Shown here one piece after another: positions 34,456-41,973 of a stretch of 64,000 nucleotides of DNA. The DNA comes from Candidatus Altimarinota bacterium. GTDB lineage: Bacteria > Patescibacteriota > Gracilibacteria > UBA4473. The notes beneath the pieces were generated by a model. That model saw nothing but the letters and a program-made list of their open reading frames with translations, searched no databases and was not told the origin of the DNA. The DNA is taken from contig JAIPJB010000001.1 in assembly GCA_021734395.1 (NCBI GenBank), forward strand, positions 124,001 to 188,000. The letters are read 5' to 3'. Position numbers and translations under genes: made by a program. The first letter of the stretch is position 1; every line of letters begins with the position of its first letter.

Positions 34456-34533
34456 GTCATCCTGAATTTAGTTCAGGATCTCCCTGCAGAATTGTCATTT
34501 CATAACCAGATGCTGAAACAAGTTCAGCATGAC
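34456..34533. repeat. GTCAT...ATGAC repeat element
   Basis: Starts GTCATCCTGAATTTAGTTCAGGA (arms TCCTGAA/TTCAGGA) and ends TGCTGAAACAAGTTCAGCATGAC (arms TGCTGAA/TTCAGCA). Two hairpins and terminal GTCAT/ATGAC inverted repeats over 78 bp. It lies in the gap before ychF. Confidence 0.85.
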
Positions 34534-34544
34534 AATACAAAGAT

Positions 34545-35639
34545 ATGAATCTTAAAATCGGAATTGTCGGACTTCCTAATGTCGGAAAATCAACGCTTTT
34601 TAATGCGTTGACACGTTCGTCCAATGCGGCGGCGGAAAATTTTCCGTTCTGTACCATTGATCCCAATGTCGGCATCGTAGAAGTGCCCGACAAACGACTG
34701 TATACATTGGCTGACATCGTAAATCCGGAAAAAATTATCCCCGCAATTGTAGAATTTGTCGATATCGCCGGACTCGTGCAGGGTGCATCAAAAGGTGAAG
34801 GATTGGGAAATAAATTTCTGTCACATATCCGTGAATGCAATGCTATCTGTCATGTGTTGCGAGATTTTGGTGATGAGAACGTGCACCACGTGTCAGGATC
34901 GGTCAATCCCAAAAGCGATTGGGAGATTATCGTCACAGAGTTGATTTTGGCTGACTTGCAGAGCATCGATCGACAAAGAGGAAGTCTCGAAGGAAAAGCT
35001 CGGAGTGGTGACAAACAAGCCAAGCAAGATCTATCACTCTTGGATGTCATTGAGTCAGCGCTCAAGCAAGAAAATCCCGCTAGCAGTATCGATCTATCAG
35101 AAGAAGAAAACAAAGCCGTAAAACGATTTCAATTGCTCACCCATAAAAAATTTATGATCGTGGCAAATGTCAGCGAAGATCAATTTGTCGGCTTTGATCC
35201 TGAAGCTTTTCGAGAAAAAATACACGCTGATCCCTCGATCCCTATCATTCCGGTCTGCGCCAAAATGGAAGCCGAACTCGCCGATCTCTCGATCGACGAA
35301 TCACATGAATTTTTGGCAGAGTTGGGCGTGCAGTATTCTGGATTAGAAAATTTAATCCGAGAGAGTTTTGATATTTTAGGATTAGAGAGTTACTTTACCG
35401 CCGGTCCCAAGGAAGTTCGCGCCTGGACCATTCGCAAAGGTTCTACTGCTCCCCAAGCAGCCGGAGAAATCCATACGGATTTTGAAAAAGGGTTTATCCG
35501 AGCTGAAGTCATCGCTTACAAGGATTACGTGCAACATAATGGTGAGCAAGGAGCCAAAGAAGCCGGAAAAATGCGAACCGAAGGCAAAGAATACATCGTA
35601 CAAGACGGCGACGTGATGCACTTTCGATTTAATGTGTAG
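34545..35639 (+). CDS. ychF: Redox-regulated ATPase/GTPase YchF (Obg family)
   Basis: 364 aa. YchF/OLA1 is an Obg-related P-loop NTPase that prefers ATP and binds ribosomes. G1 GLPNVGKST (about 8-16), DPNVGIVEVPD, G3 DIAGLVQGASKGEGLGNKFL (about 71-90), then NVSED in the altered G4 region, and the C-terminal TGS/YchF-specific domain with FTAGPKEVRAWTIRKGSTAPQAAG and IHTDFEKGFIRAEV. Length is normal. Starts just 11 bases after the repeat; no Shine-Dalgarno. Confidence 0.96.
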   Translation: MNLKIGIVGLPNVGKSTLFNALTRSSNAAAENFPFCTIDPNVGIVEVPDKRLYTLADIVNPEKIIPAIVEFVDIAGLVQGASKGEGLGNKFLSHIRECNAICHVLRDFGDENVHHVSGSVNPKSDWEIIVTELILADLQSIDRQRGSLEGKARSGDKQAKQDLSLLDVIESALKQENPASSIDLSEEENKAVKRFQLLTHKKFMIVANVSEDQFVGFDPEAFREKIHADPSIPIIPVCAKMEAELADLSIDESHEFLAELGVQYSGLENLIRESFDILGLESYFTAGPKEVRAWTIRKGSTAPQAAGEIHTDFEKGFIRAEVIAYKDYVQHNGEQGAKEAGKMRTEGKEYIVQDGDVMHFRFNV

Positions 35640-35679
35640 TTCTTGACTTTTTACAAAAATCAATTAAAAGAAGTCTTAC

Positions 35680-36447
35680 ATGAATGAGAAAGACGAAAGC
35701 TGTTCAAAATTAGTCATTCAGAGAAGTGAAATCAAAGAACTGGAAGAACGAGAAGAACGGTTAATCACAGAGCTAACCGAAGTCACGAAGCAACTCCGCG
35801 AAATACAGCTCAAACGTTTTTTCCGAACAGCTATTTTTGGAAGTGCGCGACTTCCAGAAGGATCTCCCGAATACGAGCATATTCGTCAGGTTTCTCGTGC
35901 TCTTACAGAACTCTTTCAATCGGATATTGTAACGGGTGGAGGTCCAGGGGCCATGGATGCCGCGAATAAAGGTGTTATTGATATTGTGCGGATCAACTCC
36001 AATGGAAGCTCTCCAAAATCCCATGGTGAAACTATTCATCTTCCGGGTCTGGAAGAAGACAAGAATGAAAATCTTCATTTTCACACAAAACACCTCGATT
36101 TTGTCACCAGACTCAGGGCTTTTATGATGAAAATACATGCGGCTTATAATGCTCCAGGGGGGCTGGGAACCGCATTAGAGAAGTTCTTTTTCCTGCAACT
36201 CAAACAGGTAAAACACATTGATGCAGACTTCCCTATTATTTGTCATCCTTTCTGGGAACCTTTTTTGGAAAAAGCCTATGAAATTATGCATGACACACGA
36301 CAAAAGGAAGGACTCAAAGAACTCATTTCCGAAAAAGATAAGGATTTAGTGCAGTTCTCCAGTAATCCCGATGAGATAGTTGCCATCATAGAACCCGCTT
36401 ATAAAAAATTTCAAAAAGAACGAGAAAACCTCGTGATAAAGGAATAA
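35680..36447 (+). CDS. LOG-family protein with N-terminal coiled coil
   Basis: 255 aa. A charged coiled coil (about residues 10-47, KELEEREERLITELTEVTKQL) precedes a Rossmann domain with AIFGSARLPEGSPEY (about 50-64), IVTGGGPGAMDAANKG (about 86-101) and APGGLGTALEKFFFLQ (about 163-178), the LOG-type GGGPGxM and PGGxGTxxE motifs. RLRAFMMK before it is also typical of lysine-decarboxylase-annotated LOG proteins. Probably acts on nucleotide monophosphates or related ligands; activity not proven. A paralogue-like LOG gene is at 10640. Follows ychF by 40 bases. Confidence 0.85.
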   Translation: MNEKDESCSKLVIQRSEIKELEEREERLITELTEVTKQLREIQLKRFFRTAIFGSARLPEGSPEYEHIRQVSRALTELFQSDIVTGGGPGAMDAANKGVIDIVRINSNGSSPKSHGETIHLPGLEEDKNENLHFHTKHLDFVTRLRAFMMKIHAAYNAPGGLGTALEKFFFLQLKQVKHIDADFPIICHPFWEPFLEKAYEIMHDTRQKEGLKELISEKDKDLVQFSSNPDEIVAIIEPAYKKFQKERENLVIKE

Positions 36448-36452
36448 AATAC

Positions 36453-36480
36453 TTGATCTTTTTCTTTTTTTCGTTATAAT
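36453..36480 (+). promoter_or_regulatory. Promoter for the 64-aa gene
   Basis: TTGATC (36453-36458), a 16-bp T-rich spacer, perfect TATAAT (36475-36480). It lies 29 bases before ATG 36509. Confidence 0.65.
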
Positions 36481-36508
36481 AAAAAATGTAACTATTAAAT
36501 GTCAACAA

Positions 36509-36703
36509 ATGAGATCACGCATAGAAACCCATCCGAATACAGTAAAAACAAATGCTTTTCTCGCTCTCATAGCTGAGGCAAAAACAAATAATATAAAGCT
36601 TCCCGAGTCAAGCGAAGAAGTCTCCGAAACAGTAAATGAAACTCAAGAAAGCACCATGGATATTCTGACCCAAGAAAAATACGGTATGAAGGGAACCGAC
36701 TAA
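36509..36703 (+). CDS. Hypothetical 64-aa acidic protein
   Basis: Not recognised. A short polar protein, helix then Glu/Ser/Thr-rich tail (ESSEEVSETVNETQESTMD), without membrane segments. Supported by its own promoter with a perfect TATAAT. Its stop overlaps the end of the convergent xth gene by 4 bases, as seen for other convergent pairs here. Confidence 0.5.
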   Translation: MRSRIETHPNTVKTNAFLALIAEAKTNNIKLPESSEEVSETVNETQESTMDILTQEKYGMKGTD

Positions 36704-37473
36704 TCCGTTTCTATTTTTATCATCACTGGGCAGTGATCTGACCCCATCTGCTGGTTGAGATAGGATATTTCTTTCACGCGAGAGAAATATTTTTTGTCGA
36801 TAAAAAAATAATCGATCCGCCAGCCCACATTGCGCTCTCGAGCGCGAGAAATTACATGCCACCAGGAGTAAACGATCTTCTCCGGGTAGATTTCCCGGAA
36901 AGCATCCACCCAGTCATTGGCAATTGCCTTGCTGATCCAGTCGCGCTCTTGGGGGAGAAATCCGATAGAGTTCTCATTTTCTTTGGGACGGGCAATATCT
37001 ATTTCTTCGTGCGCACAGTTTACATCTCCGGCCCAGACGACTTTTCTGCCTTCAGAACGAAACTCATTGACGTATGCTAAAAACTTCTCATAGAAAACCA
37101 GTTTTCCTTTCCAAGCCTCTGGTGATTTCCCCCCATTGGGAAAGTAGACACCAAAAATCGTCCATTCTCCGATCTCTATTCTGGAAATACGCCCCTCATC
37201 GTCATCAAAGTCCGGCATTCCAACATGGAATTCTGAATTTGAAACCTGTTTTTTTGCCCAGATTCCTGTCCCCGCATAGCCGGGTTTGACCGCTGAATGA
37301 TAGAATTGCTGGTACTCAGGATGCGCAATGAGTTCCCTGGATAATTGGTCTTTTCGGGCTTTGATCTCCTGAATGAGAAAAACATCCGGATCGTATTTTT
37401 GAAGAAATTCATCCAGTGCTCCTTTCCTCTCTACAGCACGAATACCGTTCACATTCCACGAAGCAATTTTCAT
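36700..37473 (-). CDS. xth: Exodeoxyribonuclease III (AP endonuclease)
   Basis: 257 aa from ATG 37473 (MKIASWNVNGIRAVERKG); an ATG 9 bases upstream is also possible. Base-excision repair nuclease of the endonuclease/exonuclease/phosphatase fold. Metal and catalytic residues are visible: N in SWNVNGIRA, E in FLIQEIKA (about 36), Y in PGYAGTGIWAKK, GDVNCAHEEIDIA (D and N, about 150-162), and the final SDHCPVMI (D-H pair). WRIDYFF is the usual WRLDYF motif. Length is normal. Confidence 0.95.
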   Translation of the reverse strand: MKIASWNVNGIRAVERKGALDEFLQKYDPDVFLIQEIKARKDQLSRELIAHPEYQQFYHSAVKPGYAGTGIWAKKQVSNSEFHVGMPDFDDDEGRISRIEIGEWTIFGVYFPNGGKSPEAWKGKLVFYEKFLAYVNEFRSEGRKVVWAGDVNCAHEEIDIARPKENENSIGFLPQERDWISKAIANDWVDAFREIYPEKIVYSWWHVISRARERNVGWRIDYFFIDKKYFSRVKEISYLNQQMGSDHCPVMIKIETD

Positions 37474-37550
37474 ATCGGACACATTGTAACACGAAAGAGG
37501 ATTTCTCTTTTATTTGAAAAAACAAAAAAACATTGTATAAGAAAATCCTG

Positions 37551-38027
37551 ATGTCGAAAGAGTCTGCTGATACCAATCTTTCTCACCTCAAAGAAAGAAT
37601 CGAAACATTTCTTTCCGAATGTTTTTTTATCAAAGAGGATGAATTTTATTTCAAAAGAGACATCAGTCAGGAAGTAGCTGGCGAAGCAATCGATCTAAAA
37701 CAAGAGCTCGACATGGTGGAGGAAGAAGTTTTCTCCTCAGGAGAAGAGAAAAAATGGTTGGAAATAAGAAAAAACTTACTCCAGATAGTTGCAATATTCC
37801 GCAATGCCAATCCAGACAGTCCTTCGGTTATCATTGCGACAAAAAGCGAAAAAGTATCTGAATTCATAAAAAAAATAAGAGAAATTTTTCAAAAGAGCCC
37901 CCCTCTTGAAAAGACAAAAGAAAACGAAGAAGAAAAAGATGTCTCAAGGTTTTCCGAAGCATGGAAAGGAATCCAAGCAAGAATACGAAAAAATATCCGA
38001 CCAAGAGGAAGGAAAGAAAAAAATTAG
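37551..38027 (+). CDS. Hypothetical 158-aa charged protein
   Basis: Start ATG 37551, since a -10-like TATAAG at 37536-37541 rules out an earlier TTG. Glu/Lys-rich, mostly helical, with no signal peptide or membrane segment (LKERIETFLSECFFIKEDEFYF, EAIDLKQELDMVEEEV, WKGIQARIRKNIRPRGRKEKN). The very basic C-terminus may bind nucleic acid. Not recognised. Stop overlaps the stop of the cysteine desulfurase gene by 4 bases. Confidence 0.5.
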   Translation: MSKESADTNLSHLKERIETFLSECFFIKEDEFYFKRDISQEVAGEAIDLKQELDMVEEEVFSSGEEKKWLEIRKNLLQIVAIFRNANPDSPSVIIATKSEKVSEFIKKIREIFQKSPPLEKTKENEEEKDVSRFSEAWKGIQARIRKNIRPRGRKEKN

Positions 38028-39064
38028 TCTCTCATTTCTTCCACGTAGTGAACCAAAACTTCACAAAAATCTTGGATGTCTTTCTCGGTAAGAAATCGAT
38101 GCAGACCAATCCGAATCGGATATTGCCAGTCCGGATCTTCTTCGATAACCTGAATAACCCGAGGAGGAGCGAGAATATCAGATGTACACGCTGCCCCAGT
38201 AGAGATACAAATTCCTTCTTCCTCAGATAGCCGGCTCATCAGCTCTGAACCCCGAATCCCCCGAAAGGCTACATTCAGGATACCCGGAACCCGGGAGAAT
38301 TTTTCCGCATGAATTTTTGAGTCGGGAATATTGTCTTGTATGAACTTCTCAATGGCTTCCGTCTGTTTTTGCAACATTGTTGCATTTTCAGAAGAGAGCA
38401 TTTCCAGTGCTTTGGTCATTCCCGCCACACCAATCAGGTCCTTGGTATGGGTGTCTTTGGCCAGATCTTGGAATTGCTCGGGATTTTTACAGTACAAAAT
38501 CCCCACCCCTTTCGGACCGTAAAATTTGTGCGCAGCAATCGAAGCAAAGTCCACATCGCTGAGATCAATTTTCATTTTTCCGATTCCCTGTACCCAATCA
38601 GAAAGAATGATCGCATCGGGAAATTTCTTTCGGAGCCCCCCGACATCAAAAATCTCTCCGGTCTCATTATTCGCCTGCATCAGAGCCAAAAATTGTGGAG
38701 AAGAAGGAAGTCCTTCCCAAGACCGAGGATGAAATTGATGGTCTTCAAGAATTTCATCGCTGATCGAAGAATGTTCGACACGCGAGCACCAGAGATTTTC
38801 ATGGCCACTTCTTTTGCGCATGGCCCAGAGAACTTTTCGATTTGCATCTGTCCCTCCGTGCGTAATGATCACCTGATCTCGTGCCACACCGAGGCAATCC
38901 GCGATACGCTGGAGATATTCGTCCATTTTTTTCCGAGTACGAAATCCTTCTTCGTGCCGCGAGCTCGCATTTCCAAAAATATCCCTGACCGATTCCATTT
39001 CTTTCCAGGCTTCAGGATGGAGAGGTGTCGTCGCCGCAGAATCAAAATATCGTCCGTAATTCAT
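38024..39064 (-). CDS. Cysteine desulfurase (NifS/IscS-like, class V aminotransferase)
   Basis: 346 aa, shorter than the usual 380-400. Removes sulfur from cysteine with PLP to give enzyme persulfide. The start YFDSAATTPLHPEAW, RVEHSS (His98 stacking on PLP), MQANNETGEIFD, the PLP lysine in SIAAHKFYGPKGVGILY (Lys180) and the catalytic cysteine in ISTGAACTSD (Cys293) are all present. The PLP-phosphate loop reads HGGTDANRKVLWA instead of the more usual GGTEANNLAL. Likely sulfur source for MnmA and perhaps Fe-S assembly; no iscU nearby. Confidence 0.9.
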   Translation of the reverse strand: MNYGRYFDSAATTPLHPEAWKEMESVRDIFGNASSRHEEGFRTRKKMDEYLQRIADCLGVARDQVIITHGGTDANRKVLWAMRKRSGHENLWCSRVEHSSISDEILEDHQFHPRSWEGLPSSPQFLALMQANNETGEIFDVGGLRKKFPDAIILSDWVQGIGKMKIDLSDVDFASIAAHKFYGPKGVGILYCKNPEQFQDLAKDTHTKDLIGVAGMTKALEMLSSENATMLQKQTEAIEKFIQDNIPDSKIHAEKFSRVPGILNVAFRGIRGSELMSRLSEEEGICISTGAACTSDILAPPRVIQVIEEDPDWQYPIRIGLHRFLTEKDIQDFCEVLVHYVEEMRD

Positions 39065-39168
39065 AGCTTCTGCACAATAAAGCCAAACACTTTTTTTTCA
39101 ATTTTTTTTGTCAGGAGAACTTTTTGGTTCTTTTTCGTTATAAAAAGAACATATATACACTTCTTCGT

Positions 39169-39789
39169 TTATTTCTTTTTTCCCAAGACAATATAATTTC
39201 TTCCCTCAAAGAGCTCAGCTCGCTCAACTTCAAACCCCGCTTTCCGCAATAATTTTTTGAGCTCTGTATCTGAAACTTTTCTGTAGGTTCGTGGTTTTTT
39301 TTCTTTTCCAAAAGGAATAATCCAGTTTTTCCATCGTCCGTGCAAAATATTGGACCAAAAATGCTTTTGGGGCAGTTTCCATGTCGTCAGAAAAAGATGC
39401 CCTCCTTTTTTGAGAACACGATGACATTCTGCGAGAAAAAATTTCTGGTCAGAGGGGGAAAGCAAATGATGAAACGCCGCAATCGCAACCACCCACTCAA
39501 AATTATCACTTCCGAATGGCAGTTTTTTTTGAAAATCATGCCAAAAGAAATGGTCGCCCGGATTACTGCGGCGGGCAAAAGTCAGGAGCTCCTGAGAGAT
39601 GTCCAACCCAAAATAATGACCGCGAGGAACTTTTTCCTCGGGTAAAGATTGTCGGAGTCGAGCGTTCCCACAGCCCAGATCTAGAACCCGATCTCCTTTT
39701 TGGATCAGGGGCAGAAAAACATCAAATTCTTTCCAGGCTTTCTGCCGGGTCTGAGAAAAATGCTCAGCAAAAGCGTCGTATTCACTCAT
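39169..39789 (-). CDS. SAM-dependent methyltransferase, Trm9/class I type
   Basis: 206 aa from ATG 39789 (MSEYDAFAEHFSQTRQKAW). The N-terminal helix pattern with QTRQKAWKEFDVFL resembles Trm9/ABH8 tRNA-wobble methyltransferases. Class I motifs: VLDLGCGNARL (about 36-46), GLDISQELL (motif II), AIAAFHHLLSPSDQ (about 102-115) and LKKGGHLFLTTWK (about 126-138). The C-terminal RKVSDTELKKLLRKAGF is common to small-molecule and tRNA methyltransferases alike. The substrate is not certain. Same strand as map, 42 bases downstream of it. Confidence 0.8.
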   Translation of the reverse strand: MSEYDAFAEHFSQTRQKAWKEFDVFLPLIQKGDRVLDLGCGNARLRQSLPEEKVPRGHYFGLDISQELLTFARRSNPGDHFFWHDFQKKLPFGSDNFEWVVAIAAFHHLLSPSDQKFFLAECHRVLKKGGHLFLTTWKLPQKHFWSNILHGRWKNWIIPFGKEKKPRTYRKVSDTELKKLLRKAGFEVERAELFEGRNYIVLGKKK

Positions 39790-39831
39790 AACGATTTGGA
39801 AAGTACGCGAAGTTTCACCGAAAGGCAAGCC

Positions 39832-40581
39832 CTACACAAATATTTCGAAACCGCTTTTGGTGACAACCCCGCAATGCTCCCACTGGCACGCATCTCGTCC
39901 GTCTACAGTCACGACCGTCCAATTGTCGGAGAGTGTTTTTGTTTCGGGATTCCCGCTCGCGATAATCGGCTCGATAGCCAGTGTCATGCCTTCTTCGAGC
40001 AATTCTCCTGTGCCGGGTTTTCCGTAGTTATAGACATGAGGTTCTTCGTGCAGATCGTATCCAAATCCGTGTCCGGTATATTCGCGGCATACCCGATAGC
40101 CTCCACGACGAATAACTTTTTCGATCGCATTGCCAATGTCTCCTATCCTGTTTCCAGCAACTGCTTTTTTGCAGCCTGATAAAAGGGCTTCCCGTACGCA
40201 CTGAGAAAAACGAGCTCGGGTGGGATTTTGTTCGTCTCCCCCGACAATGACAGAAAAAGCCGCATCGGTATGCAGATTTTTGTATTTCACACCGCAATCT
40301 ACCGACAGCAAATCTCCTTTCTTGAGCGCCCGATCGTCCGGAATGCCGTGCACGACTTCCGAATTGATCATCGTGCAAAGCGTGGCTGGAAACCCTTGGT
40401 ATCCTTTGAAAGAAGGCTCCGCTTTGGCAGAACGAATAATGTTTTCGGCCAGCGTGTCTAATTGTTTGAGGGTAACGCCGGGGGCGATTTTGGCACGAAG
40501 AGACTCTTGCACTTTCCGCAGAATCGCGGCCCCTTCACGCATACTGGCAATTTCTTTCGAGGATTTAATCCGCACACTCAT
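39832..40581 (-). CDS. map: Methionine aminopeptidase, type I
   Basis: 249 aa. Removes the initiator methionine. The five metal ligands are present: D in VDCGVKYKNLHTDAAF (two Asp, about 93-105), H in EYTGHGFGYDLHEEP (about 167-181), E in MTLAIEPIIASG and E in CQWEHCGVVT near the end (about 233-241). IKSSKEIASMREGAAILRKVQ is the usual start. Last in an adk-HAD-map run with 4-base overlaps. The partner secY is 11 kb away. Confidence 0.96.
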   Translation of the reverse strand: MSVRIKSSKEIASMREGAAILRKVQESLRAKIAPGVTLKQLDTLAENIIRSAKAEPSFKGYQGFPATLCTMINSEVVHGIPDDRALKKGDLLSVDCGVKYKNLHTDAAFSVIVGGDEQNPTRARFSQCVREALLSGCKKAVAGNRIGDIGNAIEKVIRRGGYRVCREYTGHGFGYDLHEEPHVYNYGKPGTGELLEEGMTLAIEPIIASGNPETKTLSDNWTVVTVDGRDACQWEHCGVVTKSGFEIFV

Positions 40582-41222
40582 GGCAGAGGAAGTGTAGTAA
40601 AATCATCAAAAATTGCATCCGCTTTTCCCAAATCCTGCTCATCATTAAACCCATTGCGGAATCCCCAGACATTCATACCGGCTCTGTGAGCGGCTTCTAC
40701 CCCATTATGAGAGTCTTCTATTACCAGACAGTACTCCGGCAAAATATCGAGTTTGCGGGAAGCCTGGAGAAAAATTTCTGGATCGGGTTTGGCTTTTTTG
40801 ACATCTGAACCCGTCACGATCGTACGAAAAAAGGAGCGCAAATCATGCTGACGCAGTGTCTCTCCCACCCAAGGACGAAGCGCTGAACTCGCGAGCGCTG
40901 TAGGGTATTTTTCAGAAACTTTTTGCAAATATTCCTTCGCTCCGGGGATCATTTTTGCGTGCGCATAGATTTCCTCCAGACCAAATTTTTCATATATCCG
41001 GAAAAATTCTTCCCGATCCACGTGTTTCATTTTCTCGGGGAAAAGCTCGTGCAAAAGCTCATAAATATCCGCCAGACTTTTTCCGACGATCAAACGCTGA
41101 TGCTCGTGGGTAAATTCCGGAACATGCTGGTGCACCAAATCATAGATTTTTTCTTTCCACAAAAGTTCGGAATCGGTCAGAACTCCGTCCATATCAAAGA
41201 TAACGCCGCTGATCCGATTCAT
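40578..41222 (-). CDS. HAD-superfamily hydrolase (beta-phosphoglucomutase-like)
   Basis: 214 aa. HAD motif I IFDMDGVLTDSE (about 8-19, nucleophile Asp10 and acid/base Asp12), an alpha-helical cap (about 20-85), motif II ASSALR, motif III lysine in KKAKPDPEIFLQA and motif IV VIEDSHNGVEAAHRAGM. This subgroup includes phosphoglucomutases and sugar or nucleotide phosphatases; substrate unknown. Overlaps both adk (upstream) and map (downstream) by 4 bases, so tightly coupled with them. Confidence 0.88.
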   Translation of the reverse strand: MNRISGVIFDMDGVLTDSELLWKEKIYDLVHQHVPEFTHEHQRLIVGKSLADIYELLHELFPEKMKHVDREEFFRIYEKFGLEEIYAHAKMIPGAKEYLQKVSEKYPTALASSALRPWVGETLRQHDLRSFFRTIVTGSDVKKAKPDPEIFLQASRKLDILPEYCLVIEDSHNGVEAAHRAGMNVWGFRNGFNDEQDLGKADAIFDDFTTLPLP

Positions 41223-41782
41223 CGGGGCAGTTTTTCCAGGATTTCAGAGGTGACGTCTTGGATGCTCTGCTCTCCGTCTATCTCGATGACTCGTCCTTGC
41301 TGTTTCCATATTTCCAGTAACGGAGCGGTGTACTGATGAAAATTCTCAATGCGTTTGCGCATGACCTCCGGCGTGTCATCCTCACGACCTTCCTGCTCGG
41401 CTCTCTGCATCATACGCTTCATGGCTTCTTCTTCGGAGAGTTGGATTTCCAGCACGGCGAATTCGCGATCATGTGATTCTAAGAGCTTTTCCAAGCTCTG
41501 ACGTTGCGCTTCCGATCGAGGAATCCCGTCAAAAATAACCGGTTTATCGCTGTCATGCTTGGACAAGAAATCTTCGACGATTTCCATCACGATATCATTG
41601 GGAACAAGGTCTCCGCGGTTGGTGATTTCTTTTACTTTGTGCCCGAGATCTGAGTCTTCTTTGGCTATGGCGCGCAGTGCGGCTCCCGTCTCAAAAATCT
41701 GATACCCGAATTTTTCTGCCAAGATACGAGCTTGGGTCCCTTTCCCCGACCCCTGAATGCCGACCAAGATCAAATCTTTCAT
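41219..41782 (-). CDS. adk: Adenylate kinase
   Basis: 187 aa, short-LID form. Interconverts AMP plus ATP with two ADP. P-loop GIQGSGKGTQ (about 8-17), AMP-binding FETGAALRAIAKE, and the FDGIPRSEAQRQSLE block, where the family usually has GFPR. The LID region is short (AEQEGREDDTPEVMRKRIENFH) and lacks zinc cysteines. First gene of the adk-HAD-map operon. A second adk-like gene lies at 44483, on the far side of the RloC-like gene. Confidence 0.93.
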   Translation of the reverse strand: MKDLILVGIQGSGKGTQARILAEKFGYQIFETGAALRAIAKEDSDLGHKVKEITNRGDLVPNDIVMEIVEDFLSKHDSDKPVIFDGIPRSEAQRQSLEKLLESHDREFAVLEIQLSEEEAMKRMMQRAEQEGREDDTPEVMRKRIENFHQYTAPLLEIWKQQGRVIEIDGEQSIQDVTSEILEKLPR

Positions 41783-41973
41783 CTGCCAAATTGTGCGGAA
41801 AAAGAGGGATTTTGCAAATGGAAAAAATGGGGAGTTCGTATATACTCGAGTTATATAAAATATATGTTTTTCTTTACGGCTATCGCCTACTTTTAAAAAG
41901 AATTAAATTTTGTTTTTTATTTATTTAAAAGGGGAAATAATGTGTTTCTCTTCCCCTCTACGAAGACGATTAA

